From NCBI GenBank assembly GCA_027365415.1, contig DAHXNK010000015.1:1-35971 (forward strand): DNA of 35,971 nt. The letters run 5' to 3'. Origin of the DNA: Acidobacteriaceae bacterium. Lineage in GTDB: Bacteria; Acidobacteriota; Terriglobia; Terriglobales; Acidobacteriaceae. Shown in pieces: positions 1-10,538 of this stretch. The position numbers and the translations under genes are program-made. The notes under the pieces are model-generated. The model was not told the DNA's origin and did not search any database. It worked only from the letters and a program-made list of their open reading frames with translations. The first letter of the stretch is position 1, and the number at the start of each line of letters is the position of its first letter.

Positions 1-1453
1 ACTTGTGCATTCCATTCCGACCCACTAGGAATAAATTTGCAAACTGGTCGGTGAATTTTTGAATGACAGGGAACTGGCTGTAGGTTCCAAAGTATGCCGG
101 GTAGGTCTTTGGAACGCGCACGACATGACCATCCAGTACATCGCTGCGCAGCAACATTCCGATCTTCTCCATCTCCGTGATGGCAAATTCTCGAATCTCT
201 GCATCGGGCATCTTCCACAGATCATCGGTATCGTTGCAGAAATACTCCAAGCCAATCCACATTTTTGACGGATCGGCGACCATCCAGGGACTCCAGTTAT
301 TGAAGATTTGCAGTCGCCCAACCTTCACATCCGGTTCCTGAATGTAAATCCATGTATCGCGCAGTGGGCTGCCATCTGGCTCCGTGACCAGCAAGCGATT
401 TACGAGCAGACCCACGGTAATAAAGTCGCGATAGATCAACCCCTCGCTGACCTCAATTACCTCTTGCGGAACCTCGCATTGCAAGCTACGAATCAGATGC
501 TGGATCGGCATCGTGGAGATGACGTAGTCCGCCTTGTAGGTGTGCGTTTGTCCGCTGGCATCCGTGGCTTCGACCTTGACAATCTGGTTGCCTGCTGTCT
601 TGAGCTGCGTTACGCGCATATTTTTGTGCAGCTCTCCGCCGCGCTCCGTGACCAGCGAGGCAACATGCTCCCACAGTTGTCCTGGTCCAAACTTCGGATA
701 GAGAAATCTCTCGATCAGCGAGGTCTCGACACCCTTCTGGCTCAGGTCGCCACTCCCTGTTTTCTTTTTGGAAAATGCCTGCTTGATAAAATGGCGCACC
801 GCGCTGGTGAGCGACAATCCTTTGATGCGCTGCGCGCCCCACTCGGCGCTGATGTGCCGCGGATGTACGCCCCATACTTTTTCGGTGTAGGACTCGAAGA
901 AGAGTCGATAGAGTTCTTTGCCAAAGCGGTTCACCACGAAATCTTCAAGAGAGTTTTCTGGCTTGCGCGGCGCTATTTTGGAGGCAAGGTAGCTGATGCC
1001 AACCTTGCAGGTGCGGATCACGCCCAGGCCACGCAGCGTATCGCCTGTCAGCTTGATGGGATAATCGAAAAATTGTCGCAAAAAATAAATCCGACTTTTG
1101 CGCGGACGCACCAACATCACCAGATCATCGTCAATGCTGGCGGAGCCACTCTTTCTGGCGGCAACGGTGCGTTGCTTATTCTGGTAGCTGATCGGAACCA
1201 TCGCGCCATCGCCTTCTGCGAGAGCCGCAGGCATCAGTTCCAACCACCATTCCATCACGCGGTCGGACTTGGAGAAAAAGCGATGCCCGCCAATGTCCAT
1301 GCGGTTGCCTTTATAGCGAATAGTGCGCGAGATGCCGCCGATTTCATCGCTGGCTTCCAAGATGACCGGGTGAACGTCGGAGCGGCGGAGTAGTTCGAGA
1401 GCCGCAGTCAGGCCTGCTGGCCCCGCGCCTATGATGAGGGCTGTTTTTTTCAT
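1..1453 (-). CDS. FAD-dependent oxidoreductase (amine oxidase / UDP-galactopyranose mutase-like), 3' end outside window
   Basis: The reading frame stays open from an ATG at 1453 to the left edge, giving about 484 residues without a stop, so the C-terminus is missing. The N-terminus has a Rossmann dinucleotide-binding motif ([14 protein letters not shown]) followed by an acidic strand end ([11 protein letters not shown]) and a motif [14 protein letters not shown]. This is typical of the protoporphyrinogen oxidase / phytoene desaturase / UDP-galactopyranose mutase-like flavoprotein superfamily. The visible part ends near residue 484 in a strand LFLVGRNG, the place where the C-terminal FAD-contacting segment normally begins, so probably only a short piece is lost. 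The substrate cannot be told; relatives often sit with polyprenyl or sugar-modification genes. No strong Shine-Dalgarno sequence precedes the ATG. Long antisense ORFs over this gene are shadows. The superfamily is sure, the reaction is not. Confidence 0.85.
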   Translation of the reverse strand, partial: MKKTALIIGAGPAGLTAALELLRRSDVHPVILEASDEIGGISRTIRYKGNRMDIGGHRFFSKSDRVMEWWLELMPAALAEGDGAMVPISYQNKQRTVAARKSGSASIDDDLVMLVRPRKSRIYFLRQFFDYPIKLTGDTLRGLGVIRTCKVGISYLASKIAPRKPENSLEDFVVNRFGKELYRLFFESYTEKVWGVHPRHISAEWGAQRIKGLSLTSAVRHFIKQAFSKKKTGSGDLSQKGVETSLIERFLYPKFGPGQLWEHVASLVTERGGELHKNMRVTQLKTAGNQIVKVEATDASGQTHTYKADYVISTMPIQHLIRSLQCEVPQEVIEVSEGLIYRDFITVGLLVNRLLVTEPDGSPLRDTWIYIQEPDVKVGRLQIFNNWSPWMVADPSKMWIGLEYFCNDTDDLWKMPDAEIREFAITEMEKIGMLLRSDVLDGHVVRVPKTYPAYFGTYSQFPVIQKFTDQFANLFLVGRNGMHK

Positions 1454-1643
1454 TTGTATGGGCACACTGAAGTAGCGTTTATTGCCAGAAATCTATATTG
1501 ATTGTGACGGATTCCGGCGTGAAGCACAACCGTGTTGCAAGGCAAGCCAAGGCGCGCGCAACGGCAGGGGAGGGTGTGCTGACCGCAGATATTCTGGAAA
1601 CATGACACAGAGAAGTCTTTCGGGGAAAAATAATCGCGCTGCT

Positions 1644-1652
1644 TGGTACACT
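1644..1652 (+). promoter_or_regulatory. Possible extended -10 promoter for the ABC-F gene
   Basis: TGG followed by TACACT resembles an extended -10 element (TGnTATAAT). It lies about 35 bases before the TTG start of the ABC-F gene. No convincing -35 box is visible. The rest of the 233-base gap (1454-1686) between the two divergent genes shows nothing else I can name. Confidence 0.25.
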
Positions 1653-1686
1653 TCAGATAGACATTCTTTCCGAAGAAAGATTTATC

Positions 1687-3495
1687 TTGCCTCCCATTCT
1701 CAATGCACAGGGCCTCTCCATCCGATTTGGAGCGCAGCCATTATTTCGTAATGTATCCTTCACTGTCTCGCAAGGAGATCGTATTGGCCTGATCGGGCCG
1801 AACGGCTCCGGTAAATCCACGCTGATTGGAATGCTTGCCGGACGCATTGATCCCGATGCTGGCGAGGTTGCCATGCGCAAGCTGGCTCGCGTGAGTTTTG
1901 TCGCGCAGGAGTCGGAGTTTGCCGCTGGCCAAAGCGTGCGCGAAGTCCTGAGCAACGCGCTGCGAAGGATCAAAGTTCACGAGCGAGAATGGGAGGCGCG
2001 CATTGCCGAGACCCTGGGGCGCACGGGATTTGAGGACTTCGAGCAGGAGGCGGCAACGCTCTCCGGCGGCTGGCGCAAGCGGCTGGCAATCGCCGAGGCG
2101 ATGGTGGAGTTGCCTGACGTTCTGCTGCTGGATGAGCCAACCAACCATCTCGATTTGTCGGGCATTCAATGGCTGGAGGAGTTGCTGAATCAAGCTCCGT
2201 TTGCCTGCGTCTTTGTCAGCCATGATCGCTATTTTCTGGAAAATGTTGCGTTGGAAATGGTGGAGCTGAATCGGGCCTATCCCGACGGCGTGCTGCGCGT
2301 GCGCGGAAAATACAGCGAGTTCCTGGAGAAAAAAGAGGCTTTTCTGCTGGCGCAAAGCAAGCAGCAGGATGCGCTGACCAACCGTGTACACACGGAAATG
2401 GAATGGCTGCGTCGCGGCCCCAAGGCGCGCGCCACCAAGGCCAAGGCCCGCATCGACACGGCACATGCCATGATCGGCGAACTTGCGGAGATGCGGTCAC
2501 GGTCGCGAACGGCGAGCGCGGGAATTGAATTTTCCGCCAGCGAACGGCAGACCAAGCGCCTAGTGGAACTGGACGGGGTAACATACACCATTGGAAATCG
2601 CACGCTGTTTCAAAATATAAATTTCCCAATCACAGCGGGGATGCGCGTCGGACTGGTAGGAGCCAACGGCAGCGGCAAGACAACGCTGCTGCGTTTGTTG
2701 CTGGGCGAGGCACAGCCCACGGCAGGCACCATTCGCAAGGCGGATGCGCTCCGCGTGGTGTATCTGGATCAGACCCGCGAACTCGACGAGTCGCTGACGC
2801 TGCGGCGCGCGCTGGCTCCCGATAGCGATTCTGTGGTCTATCAGGGGCGCGTGGTGCATGTGGCAAGCTGGGCATCAAAATTTTTATTTACCAGTGAGCA
2901 GTTGAATCAGCCGGTAAAAAATCTCTCTGGCGGCGAGCGCGCCCGCGTTCTAATTGCCAAGCTGATGCTGCAACCTGCGGATTTGCTGTTGCTCGATGAG
3001 CCTACTAATGATCTGGACATCCCGACACTGGAGATTCTGGAAGAGAGTCTGCTGGAATATCCCGGAGCGTTGGTGTTGATTACGCATGATCGCTACATGC
3101 TGGATCGTGTTTCCACCGTCGTGCTGGGACTGGATGGCAACGGCGGAGCAGAGCGTTTCGCGGATTACTCGCAATGGGATGTTTGGCAGGCCGAGCAGCG
3201 AGATATCGACGCGGAACGTTCCACGCAGTCCAAATCTCGCGCTGGCGGCGCGTCCACGAAAAAGGGAGCAAAAACAAAGCTCTCCTATCTGGAAGCGCGC
3301 GAATTTGCTGGCATTGAAGACAAGGTTGCCGCAGCGGAAGAGATTCTCCACGAGGCCCGCGTTGCGTTGGAGAATCCCTCCATTGCCAGCGATGGAGCGC
3401 GCTTGCTGGCGGCGCACGCGCAACTGGATCGAGCGCAGGATGCCGTGGATCAACTCTATGCGCGGTGGGCCGCGCTCACGGAAAAACAAAAATAG
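1687..3495 (+). CDS. ABC-F family ATP-binding protein (Uup-like)
   Basis: A 602-residue soluble protein with two ABC ATPase domains and no membrane segment, the ABC-F arrangement of ribosome-associated translation factors. Domain 1 has Walker A GPNGSGKST (residues 37-45), signature LSGGWRKR and Walker B LLLDEPTNHLD. Domain 2 has GANGSGKTT, LSGGERARV and LLLDEPTNDLD. Between them is the charged linker (P-site tRNA interaction motif region) with KKEAFLLAQSKQ and RRGPKARATKAKAR. The last ~80 residues are charged and helical and look like the C-terminal coiled coil of Uup, which binds DNA or ribosomes. The start is TTG at 1687, preceded by a purine-rich GAAGAAAGA; the product begins MPPILNAQGLSIRFG, as expected for the first strand. 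Both sites keep their catalytic Glu. Role inferred: easing stalled or unusual ribosomal or replication intermediates. Resistance-type ABC-F is possible but less likely with this C-terminus. Confidence 0.92.
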   Translation: MPPILNAQGLSIRFGAQPLFRNVSFTVSQGDRIGLIGPNGSGKSTLIGMLAGRIDPDAGEVAMRKLARVSFVAQESEFAAGQSVREVLSNALRRIKVHEREWEARIAETLGRTGFEDFEQEAATLSGGWRKRLAIAEAMVELPDVLLLDEPTNHLDLSGIQWLEELLNQAPFACVFVSHDRYFLENVALEMVELNRAYPDGVLRVRGKYSEFLEKKEAFLLAQSKQQDALTNRVHTEMEWLRRGPKARATKAKARIDTAHAMIGELAEMRSRSRTASAGIEFSASERQTKRLVELDGVTYTIGNRTLFQNINFPITAGMRVGLVGANGSGKTTLLRLLLGEAQPTAGTIRKADALRVVYLDQTRELDESLTLRRALAPDSDSVVYQGRVVHVASWASKFLFTSEQLNQPVKNLSGGERARVLIAKLMLQPADLLLLDEPTNDLDIPTLEILEESLLEYPGALVLITHDRYMLDRVSTVVLGLDGNGGAERFADYSQWDVWQAEQRDIDAERSTQSKSRAGGASTKKGAKTKLSYLEAREFAGIEDKVAAAEEILHEARVALENPSIASDGARLLAAHAQLDRAQDAVDQLYARWAALTEKQK

Positions 3496-3542
3496 ACGGA
3501 CGACTCCTGCGCGAAAAACACATGGAAAGCGGAATCCAGCGT

Positions 3543-5153
3543 TTATGGTTTCGGTCGCACCACCAGCGAGGATCCCGTCATGTCTTTGGGCTGCGGAAGG
3601 TGGAGCATCTCCAGAATCGTAGGCGAAATATCGCGCAGCGAACCATCACTCCGCGCGCCCAACTTTTTTGCCGCCTCTGTCACCAAAATAAACGGAACCG
3701 GATTGGTGGTATGCGCGGTGTGTGGGCCGCCCGTTACCGGATCGATCATCATCTCCGCATTGCCGTGGTCGGCAGTCACCAACATCGCGCCTCCGTGCTG
3801 CCGGATGGCCTGATAGAGGCGTCCCAAGCAGGCATCGACGGTCTCCACGCCGCGAATGGTCGGCTCCAGCTTGCCGGAGTGACCCACCATATCTGCATTG
3901 GCAAAGTTGACCACCACCACGTCGAAGGCTGTGTCCGCGACGGCTTTGATGACGGCATCGGCGATGCCGCTGGCGCTCATCTCCGGGGCAAGATCGTAGG
4001 TGGCGACCTTTTGTGATGGAACCAATTCACGGTCTTCGCCGGGGAATGGCTTCTCAATGCCGCCGTTGAAGAAGTAAGTCACATGCGCGTACTTTTCCGT
4101 CTCCGCCACGCGCAGGTTGCGAAGGTTGGCCTGCGCCAGCAGATTGGCCAGCAGGTTGTCCATCGACTCCGGCGGAATAACTACGGGCAGCGTGAAGAGT
4201 TTGTCGTACTGCGTCATGCACACATAATGCAAATTGTTGGGAATGATGTTGCGCGGAATGGCCGCGTCCAGATCGTCCGCGCCGGGAAGGTCGCGGCCTT
4301 GCTGCGCGGTCAGGCCGCTGTTGCGCGCCAGCACCCGCGTGATCTGCCGCGCGCGATCGGCGCGATAGTTGAAGCAGATACAAACGTCTTCATCGCCAAT
4401 GGTGGCGACGGGCTTTCCTTTCGCGTCGGCGCAGACGTAGGGAATAACAAACTCATCGGTAACGCCATTGTTGTAGCAGGCGCGCAGATGCGCCACGGGA
4501 TCGGCGTGGATGCCTCCTTCGGCCTGTCCCTTCACCATCGCGTCGAAGGTCTTGGCCTCTCGCTCCCAGCGTCGGTCGCGATCCATCGCGTAGTAGCGCC
4601 CGGAGACAGAGGCAATCGCACCCACGCCATACGCGCGCATCTGCTGCTGGAGCTGCTCCAAATAGCCCGCGCCGTTGGTGGGCAGCGTGTCGCGACCATC
4701 CAGAAAGGCGTGGACAAAGACCTGCGATAGCTGCTCCTTCTTCGCCAGTTTCAGCAGCGCATACAAATGTCGCTGATGCGAATGAACGCCGCCGTCGGAG
4801 AGTAATCCGAACAGATGCGCCTTGCGCCCCTTCGACGCGGCGTAGCGCATCGCATCGACCAGCACAGGATGCTCAAAGAAGCTGCCGTCAGCAATCGCCG
4901 CGTCGATCCGCGTGATGTCCATGTGAACCACGCGGCCCGCGCCGATGTTGAGATGCCCAACTTCGCTGTTGCCCATCTGTCCATCCGGCAGGCCGACGAA
5001 ATGATCGGAGGCGTGCAGCAGCGTATTGGGAAACTCCGCCAGCAGGCGATCATAGTTGGGCTTGCGCGCTTGCGCAATGGCATTGGCAAAGATCTCTGGA
5101 CGGTATCCCCAGCCATCGAGAATGGCCAGGACGAGCGGTTTATTCTTCGGCAT
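3543..5153 (-). CDS. gpmI: 2,3-bisphosphoglycerate-independent phosphoglycerate mutase
   Basis: A 536-residue cytosolic enzyme that interconverts 3- and 2-phosphoglycerate in glycolysis and gluconeogenesis using two Mn2+ ions and a phosphoserine intermediate. The N-terminus ([14 protein letters not shown]) carries the first metal ligand, Asp13. The nucleophile Ser63 is in the motif [18 protein letters not shown]. Downstream motifs include [36 protein letters not shown], and the C-terminal metal site [11 protein letters not shown] and [14 protein letters not shown]. Length is slightly above the usual 510-515. The ATG at 5153 has AAGGAAG five bases upstream. The next minus-strand gene upstream is enolase, the following glycolytic step, with only the opposite-strand rhodanese between. 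It converges with the ABC-F gene with a 47-base gap. Confidence 0.98.
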   Translation of the reverse strand: MPKNKPLVLAILDGWGYRPEIFANAIAQARKPNYDRLLAEFPNTLLHASDHFVGLPDGQMGNSEVGHLNIGAGRVVHMDITRIDAAIADGSFFEHPVLVDAMRYAASKGRKAHLFGLLSDGGVHSHQRHLYALLKLAKKEQLSQVFVHAFLDGRDTLPTNGAGYLEQLQQQMRAYGVGAIASVSGRYYAMDRDRRWEREAKTFDAMVKGQAEGGIHADPVAHLRACYNNGVTDEFVIPYVCADAKGKPVATIGDEDVCICFNYRADRARQITRVLARNSGLTAQQGRDLPGADDLDAAIPRNIIPNNLHYVCMTQYDKLFTLPVVIPPESMDNLLANLLAQANLRNLRVAETEKYAHVTYFFNGGIEKPFPGEDRELVPSQKVATYDLAPEMSASGIADAVIKAVADTAFDVVVVNFANADMVGHSGKLEPTIRGVETVDACLGRLYQAIRQHGGAMLVTADHGNAEMMIDPVTGGPHTAHTTNPVPFILVTEAAKKLGARSDGSLRDISPTILEMLHLPQPKDMTGSSLVVRPKP

Positions 5154-5202
5154 ACAACTTCCTTGATCTGGAACTGAAAGCTTTGGTTGCTCGCAAATAA
5201 AT

Positions 5203-5275
5203 TGTCATTTGAAGCGCAGCGGAAACCCGCCCTGAGCGAGCCACAGGCGAGTCGAGAAATCGAAGAGTTTGGAAT
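5203..5275. repeat. Decayed interspersed palindromic repeat (GTCATT..GAGCG type)
   Basis: The segment holds GTCATTTGAAGCGCAGCGG, then CCCTGAGCGAG, then CAGGCGAGTCGAGAAATCGA. It resembles the widespread intergenic repeat that starts GTCATTCTGAGCG and ends near GCGAGTCGA, which I recall from acidobacterial and other genomes. It lies between the divergent gpmI and rhodanese genes. The identification rests on memory of the family, not on a search. Confidence 0.4.
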
Positions 5276-5353
5276 AATTTCGTACGATTGTCACTCATCC
5301 CAACTAAAAAAATGATATAGACTCATGGCGTGCGGAGCAACCGGAGGTTGAGC

Positions 5354-5824
5354 GTGTGGCGTAAACAGCGTTTCCTGAAAATGGTCTTCGGCGTGGTGGC
5401 TGTGGGACTGATCCCCAGCGGCAGCGCCTGTGCGCAGATGGCGGGTGGATGGTCTTCATCCCAGGTAATTCAACCGTCGGCGTTAGTGGCGCGACTGAAA
5501 GAAAAAGGTCGCCTCCCGCCCATAATCCTTCAAATTGGGTTTGATACGCTGTATCGCAGCAAGCACATTCCTGGCGCGATTTTTGTCGGCCCCGCATTCC
5601 GGCAGGACGGACTGGATCGTTTGCAGGCCGCAGTGTCGCGTTTGCCCAAGGCGAGGGAAATTTACATCTATTGCGGCTGTTGTCCGATAGGAAAATGCCC
5701 CAACGTCCGGCCAGCCTATGACCTGCTGACGCAGATGGGGTTCACGCATGTAAAAGTGCTGATGCTGCCGACCAACTTTGACCGGGATTGGGTCACGAAG
5801 GGCTATCCCTTCACCGGAGAATAA
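5354..5824 (+). CDS. Exported rhodanese-like domain protein with cysteine-rich loop
   Basis: I choose the GTG at 5354 because GGAGG (5343-5347) lies six bases upstream and the product then starts MWRKQRFLK, a proper signal-peptide n-region; an upstream in-frame GTG at 5330 has no ribosome site. The 156-residue product has a Sec signal peptide (hydrophobic 10-22, likely cleavage after ACA at 25-27) and one rhodanese fold: strand LPPIILQIG, the HIPGA motif at 71-75, and the active-site strand IYIYC. The usual CxxxxxR loop is replaced by CGCCPIGKCPNVRP with cysteines 107, 109, 110 and 115. Rhodaneses move sulfane sulfur; this one would act outside the cytoplasm. The extra cysteines suggest redox or metal chemistry, which is inference. 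It converges on eno with a hairpin between. Confidence 0.85.
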   Translation: MWRKQRFLKMVFGVVAVGLIPSGSACAQMAGGWSSSQVIQPSALVARLKEKGRLPPIILQIGFDTLYRSKHIPGAIFVGPAFRQDGLDRLQAAVSRLPKAREIYIYCGCCPIGKCPNVRPAYDLLTQMGFTHVKVLMLPTNFDRDWVTKGYPFTGE

Positions 5825-5831
5825 TCTGGCG

Positions 5832-5865
5832 CGACCAGCCGTCCGCAAAAGCGGTCGACTGGTCG
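5832..5865. terminator. Bidirectional hairpin between the rhodanese gene and eno
   Basis: CGACCAG (5832-5838) pairs with CTGGTCG (5859-5865), and an inner CCGC-AAAA-GCGG stem closes the loop. The hairpin starts eight bases after the rhodanese stop and lies 17 bases beyond the eno stop. T-tracts are short (CTTT on the plus strand), so termination strength is uncertain, but position and symmetry fit a shared terminator for converging genes. Confidence 0.6.
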
Positions 5866-5881
5866 GCTTTACTACGCTACG

Positions 5882-7565
<1,684 letters not shown>

Positions 7566-7664
7566 ATGGGTAAGAAACACGGAAAATATCGCTTTCAATA
7601 CGGAGAAATCCCGTGCCAGCGGAGAAAACCCGAAGATGTGCTGGCGAGCATGGCGGCAGAGTAA
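7566..7664 (+). CDS. Possible 32-residue small ORF leading the exported-protein gene
   Basis: The ATG at 7566 opens a 32-codon frame (MGKKHGKYRFQYG... ending ASMAAE) whose TAA at 7662-7664 runs into the AAGGAGG ribosome site of the next gene, 12 bases before its TTG start. The peptide is basic at the N-terminus, has one Cys and resembles no family I know. A possible -10 box (TACTAAT, 7541-7547) lies upstream, and the ribosome site is weak. It may be a small protein, a translational coupler for the downstream gene, or chance. Confidence 0.3.
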   Translation: MGKKHGKYRFQYGEIPCQRRKPEDVLASMAAE

Positions 7665-7676
7665 GGAGGAACTTCC

Positions 7677-8567
7677 TTGAAGATCAAAAGATATCTAATA
7701 GCAGCAATGGCGATGATGGTGTTGACTCTGGCAGCCCAGGGACAGGCAGCCCAGCCAAGTTCGTATGAGGGGGTCTCGCAGCCCCCGGCCAATGATCCCA
7801 TTGTGGCCAATGACAATGCAGGGTCAACTCCACCCGACTCTGCGGCGGCGGCTGTTTCCGCTGCCCATCCCTCCGCTTCCGCCACTTCCACTGCGGCTGC
7901 CGGAAAGGTTGCTCTGAGAGCAAATGCCGCGCCAACATTCGCAGTGCGTCCCGTGCGTCCGCGTTCCGATGCCGATGCCCAGGTTGTCACTGCTGTGCTC
8001 TCCGCTCCCAACGAATTGCCAGAGGGCACTATCCTACGGGTTATGCTGGATCAACAGTTATCGACAGCAACCACGCAGCCCGGCGCGTTATTTTCCGCGC
8101 GCATGATGGAGAACATCAGCAAGGATGGTCGCGTGGTGATCCCTATGGGCGCGGTTGTGTTGGGCCGCGTTCTCTCTGTCAGCGAGGGACGTCGCTTCCA
8201 CGGCCCGGCCAGCATTCGTTTGCGCCCGGATGAGATCGATCTGCCAAATGGGTCGCGCTTCTTTCTCCATGCCGAAGTCTACGACATGAGTTCCCGCAAG
8301 CACACCAAAACCGACGATGAAGGCGACATCGTCAGCAAAGACAACGGCAAAAAGACATTGGCGGAAGGCGCGGTGACGGCTGGTGGAAGCGCGGCTACAG
8401 GAGCCATGATCGCCGGCGTGCCGGGAGCGATTGTGGGCGCGGCGGTCGGAGCCGGATATGTTACGGCACACTGGCTGTTTGAAAACCATCAGGCCGTGCT
8501 GCCGAAAAACTCTGAAGTGGTCTTTGGACTAACCGAGCCGATGTCGCTGGTTCCGCTGCACGATTAG
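7677..8567 (+). CDS. Exported protein with VirB10/TrbI-like beta domain and glycine zipper
   Basis: The start is TTG at 7677, with a perfect AAGGAGG seven bases upstream (7663-7669). The 296-residue product begins with a Sec signal peptide (MKIKRYLIAAMAMMVLTLAAQGQA). Then comes an Ala/Ser/Pro-rich low-complexity stretch (about 25-100) and a globular part from about 115: LPEGTILRVMLDQQLSTATT, VVIPMGAVVLGRVLSVSEG, FFLHAEVYDM. The spacing of these strands recalls the beta-barrel of VirB10/TrbI conjugation proteins, but no other transfer gene is near, so I read it as a fold resemblance only. Residues ~235-265 are a glycine-zipper helix (GAMIAGVPGAIVGAAVGAGYV) that could insert in a membrane. Likely periplasmic or envelope-anchored; function unknown. 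Confidence 0.75.
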   Translation: MKIKRYLIAAMAMMVLTLAAQGQAAQPSSYEGVSQPPANDPIVANDNAGSTPPDSAAAAVSAAHPSASATSTAAAGKVALRANAAPTFAVRPVRPRSDADAQVVTAVLSAPNELPEGTILRVMLDQQLSTATTQPGALFSARMMENISKDGRVVIPMGAVVLGRVLSVSEGRRFHGPASIRLRPDEIDLPNGSRFFLHAEVYDMSSRKHTKTDDEGDIVSKDNGKKTLAEGAVTAGGSAATGAMIAGVPGAIVGAAVGAGYVTAHWLFENHQAVLPKNSEVVFGLTEPMSLVPLHD

Positions 8568-8568
8568 C

Positions 8569-8612
8569 CGTCTCTGAATACGTCGTGTTTTGAAGAGACG
8601 CGGCCTTGGCCG
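8569..8612. terminator. Candidate hairpins between converging genes
   Basis: CGTCTCT (8569-8575) pairs with AGAGACG (8594-8600), followed directly by CGGCC-TT-GGCCG (8601-8612). They lie right after the exported-protein stop and beyond the purN stop. There is a short T-run only inside the loop, so this is a weak terminator call. Confidence 0.35.
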
Positions 8613-8662
8613 TACAGGGGACGCGGCTCCAGTCCGTCTGTAGCTCATGCGTACCCAGCGCT

Positions 8663-9280
8663 TTACTTTGCGGCGCTGCCGCGTGGCACATAACAGCGTC
8701 CACGAATCTCGTACTTTCCACTCAGCACGCGGGCAATGGCCTCCGAATATGCCGTGTGTTCTTCTTTCAGAATGCGCGCGGCCAGCGTTTGCGCATCATC
8801 GCCATCCAGCACGGGAACGCTGCGCTGCACGATGATGACGCCGTGATCCAGCTCCTCATCCACAAAATGTACCGTGGTTCCAGCCACGCGAACGCCGTAA
8901 TCCAGTGCCTGTTGCTGCGGGTGCAATCCCGGAAAAGCGGGCAACAGAGAAGGATGCATATTGAGAAGGCGCTGCGGAAATGCATCCACAAAAATAGGAG
9001 TGACCACGCGCATATATCCCGCGAGACAAACCAAATCGACCTTGTATTCGCGCAGACGGGCAACCATATCGGCATCGTGCTCGGCGCGAATGCGGCCCTT
9101 GCTCTCGATGACATGGGTTGGAAATCCGCGCTCCCGCGCCCGCGCAACCCCGGCGGCTTCGGCTTTGTTGGAGAGAACAACGGCGATTTCCGCGTCAGGC
9201 AGAGTGCCGTCCGCAATTGCATCTGCAATTGCGAGGAGGTTGGAACCACGTCCAGAGATAAGAATGCCGAGTCGCGTCAT
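8663..9280 (-). CDS. purN: Phosphoribosylglycinamide formyltransferase (GART)
   Basis: A 205-residue enzyme of de novo purine synthesis that formylates glycinamide ribonucleotide with 10-formyl-tetrahydrofolate (third step). The phosphate-binding loop is ILISGRGSNL (residues 6-15). The folate and catalytic motif is LAGYMRVVTP followed by NMHPSLLPAFPG with the catalytic Asn and His. The essential Asp lies in HFVDEELDHGVII. Length is standard. The ATG at 9280 has AAGG about eight bases upstream. It follows purM by 48 bases on the same strand, the common purM-purN operon order. Confidence 0.97.
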   Translation of the reverse strand: MTRLGILISGRGSNLLAIADAIADGTLPDAEIAVVLSNKAEAAGVARARERGFPTHVIESKGRIRAEHDADMVARLREYKVDLVCLAGYMRVVTPIFVDAFPQRLLNMHPSLLPAFPGLHPQQQALDYGVRVAGTTVHFVDEELDHGVIIVQRSVPVLDGDDAQTLAARILKEEHTAYSEAIARVLSGKYEIRGRCYVPRGSAAK

Positions 9281-9328
9281 CGAATCGCCTTGAAAGTATT
9301 TAAGGTATTTCCATCGGTGGATTGAAGT

Positions 9329-10413
9329 CTAGCTATAGAGTACCTTGCGGTCGCCCTTCACAATTTTTCCCATTACAAAATGATGCTCGCTGGCACGATC
9401 CAGCAACGACTTTGCCCGCTTGTATTTCTCAACGGGAACGATGCAGATCAGGCCGATGCCCATGTTGAAGGTGCGAAACATCTCCTCCTGCGAAACATTG
9501 CCCAGTTTTTGCAGATGCTCAAAGATTGGCAGCACCGCCCAGCTTCCCATCTCGATGGAGGCCGAGAGATTTTTTGGCAGAATGCGGGGAAGATTCTCCG
9601 TAATGCCGCCGCCAGTAATGTGTGCCATTCCAACTACCAAATCTGCCGTCGTCAGCTTACGAACAAGGCTCAGGTAGCTGCGATGCGTCTTCATCAACGC
9701 AATGCCAGCTTTTCCTTCAATTCATTCACATAGTGCTCGGCGGAGTAGCGCGCCACTTCAAAAAACAATTTCCGGGCCAGCGAATAGCCATTGGTGTGCA
9801 ATCCGGTCGAGGGCAATCCTACGATGACATCGCCTGCGCGAATCGCCGCCCCTGTAATGAGCTTTTCGCGATCCACCACGCCCACGATGAAGCCCGCCAG
9901 ATCATACTCTCCATCGCGATAGAAGCCCGGCATCTGCGCCGTCTCGCCGCCAATCAACGCGCAGCCGTTGGCGCGGCAGCCATCGGCCAGGCCGCTGACC
10001 ACTTTTTCGGCAACCTCCGGGTCAAGCTTTCCGGTAGCCAGATAATCCATAAAAAAGAGCGGCGTTGCGCCCTGCACGGCAATGTCGTTGACGCAGTGAT
10101 TCACCAAGTCCTGGCCCACAGTATTGTGGAGGTTCATGTCGAAGGCCAGTTTCAGCTTGGTGCCCACGCCGTCGGCGCTGGAGACCAGCACGGGATTCTT
10201 GTAGCGCTCCGTATCCAGCTTGAACAGGCCGCCAAAGCCGCCGATCTCGCTCAGCACCTGCTTGTTGAAGGTGCGCTGGGCCAGATATTTGATGCGCTGC
10301 TTGGTGCGATCCCCGGAAGGAATGTCCACGCCTGCATCCGCGTAGGTGACTGAAGGCGTCTTTTTGTGTGAGGGAGCGCTAGACACGATATTTCCATTCC
10401 AAGATGGATTCAA
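9329..10413 (-). pseudogene. purM: Phosphoribosylformylglycinamidine cyclo-ligase, split by a one-base frameshift
   Basis: PurM (AIR synthase) closes the imidazole ring in purine synthesis. The 5' frame (10413 to 9694) carries [42 protein letters not shown] and [12 protein letters not shown], and ends ...ELKEKLALR then stop. The 3' frame resumes at an ATG at 9694 with MKTHRSYLSLV, ITGGGITENLPRILP and SWAVLPIFEHLQ, the rest of the same protein. Inserting one base at 9705-9706 (CC to CCC on the plus strand) restores K-L-G-I-A-L-M-K-T and one 362-residue protein. The TGA and ATG overlap as TGATG, so two fragments could be made by coupling, but the break lies inside the C-terminal AIRS domain. 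Most likely a sequencing or assembly error in an essential gene, otherwise a recent mutation. The start is TTG 10413, or GTG 10386 (MSSAPSHKK...). Confidence 0.85.
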
Positions 10414-10524
10414 AAATAAATTCCGGCAGGTTGAAGATGGTTACATCCAAAGCACTGCAAACATCGCAACAGGACAACAGTTGCCGGGAAGATTTAGTCT
10501 ATCATCGTCGGCGGTCGCTGCCAC

Positions 10525-10530
10525 TATACT
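10525..10530 (+). promoter_or_regulatory. -10 box of a probably leaderless hemL promoter
   Basis: TATACT matches the -10 consensus at five of six bases and ends eight bases before the hemL ATG at 10539. No Shine-Dalgarno sequence lies between. Transcription would start at or within a few bases of the ATG, giving a leaderless mRNA. No clear -35 box is seen at the usual distance. Confidence 0.45.
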
Positions 10531-10538
10531 TACATTCG

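Noticed and set aside
308-1393. 361-codon plus-strand ORF at the left end
   Set aside because: It is the antisense shadow of the FAD-dependent oxidoreductase, whose minus-strand frame is fully open and carries clear family motifs. The plus-strand product has none.
3086-3622. 178-codon plus-strand ORF overlapping the ABC-F 3' end
   Set aside because: It is a frame-shifted shadow of the ABC-F gene, which has intact motifs through its end; there is no frameshift here.
9694-9710. Programmed frameshifting in purM
   Set aside because: The local sequence AAG-CTG-GCA has no slippery heptamer. A simple indel explains it better, so it is reported as a broken gene.
10404-10538. N-terminal extension of hemL from the ATG at 10404
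   Set aside because: It overlaps the divergent purM 5' end and adds 45 residues that do not look like HemL. The -10 box at 10525 lies inside it.
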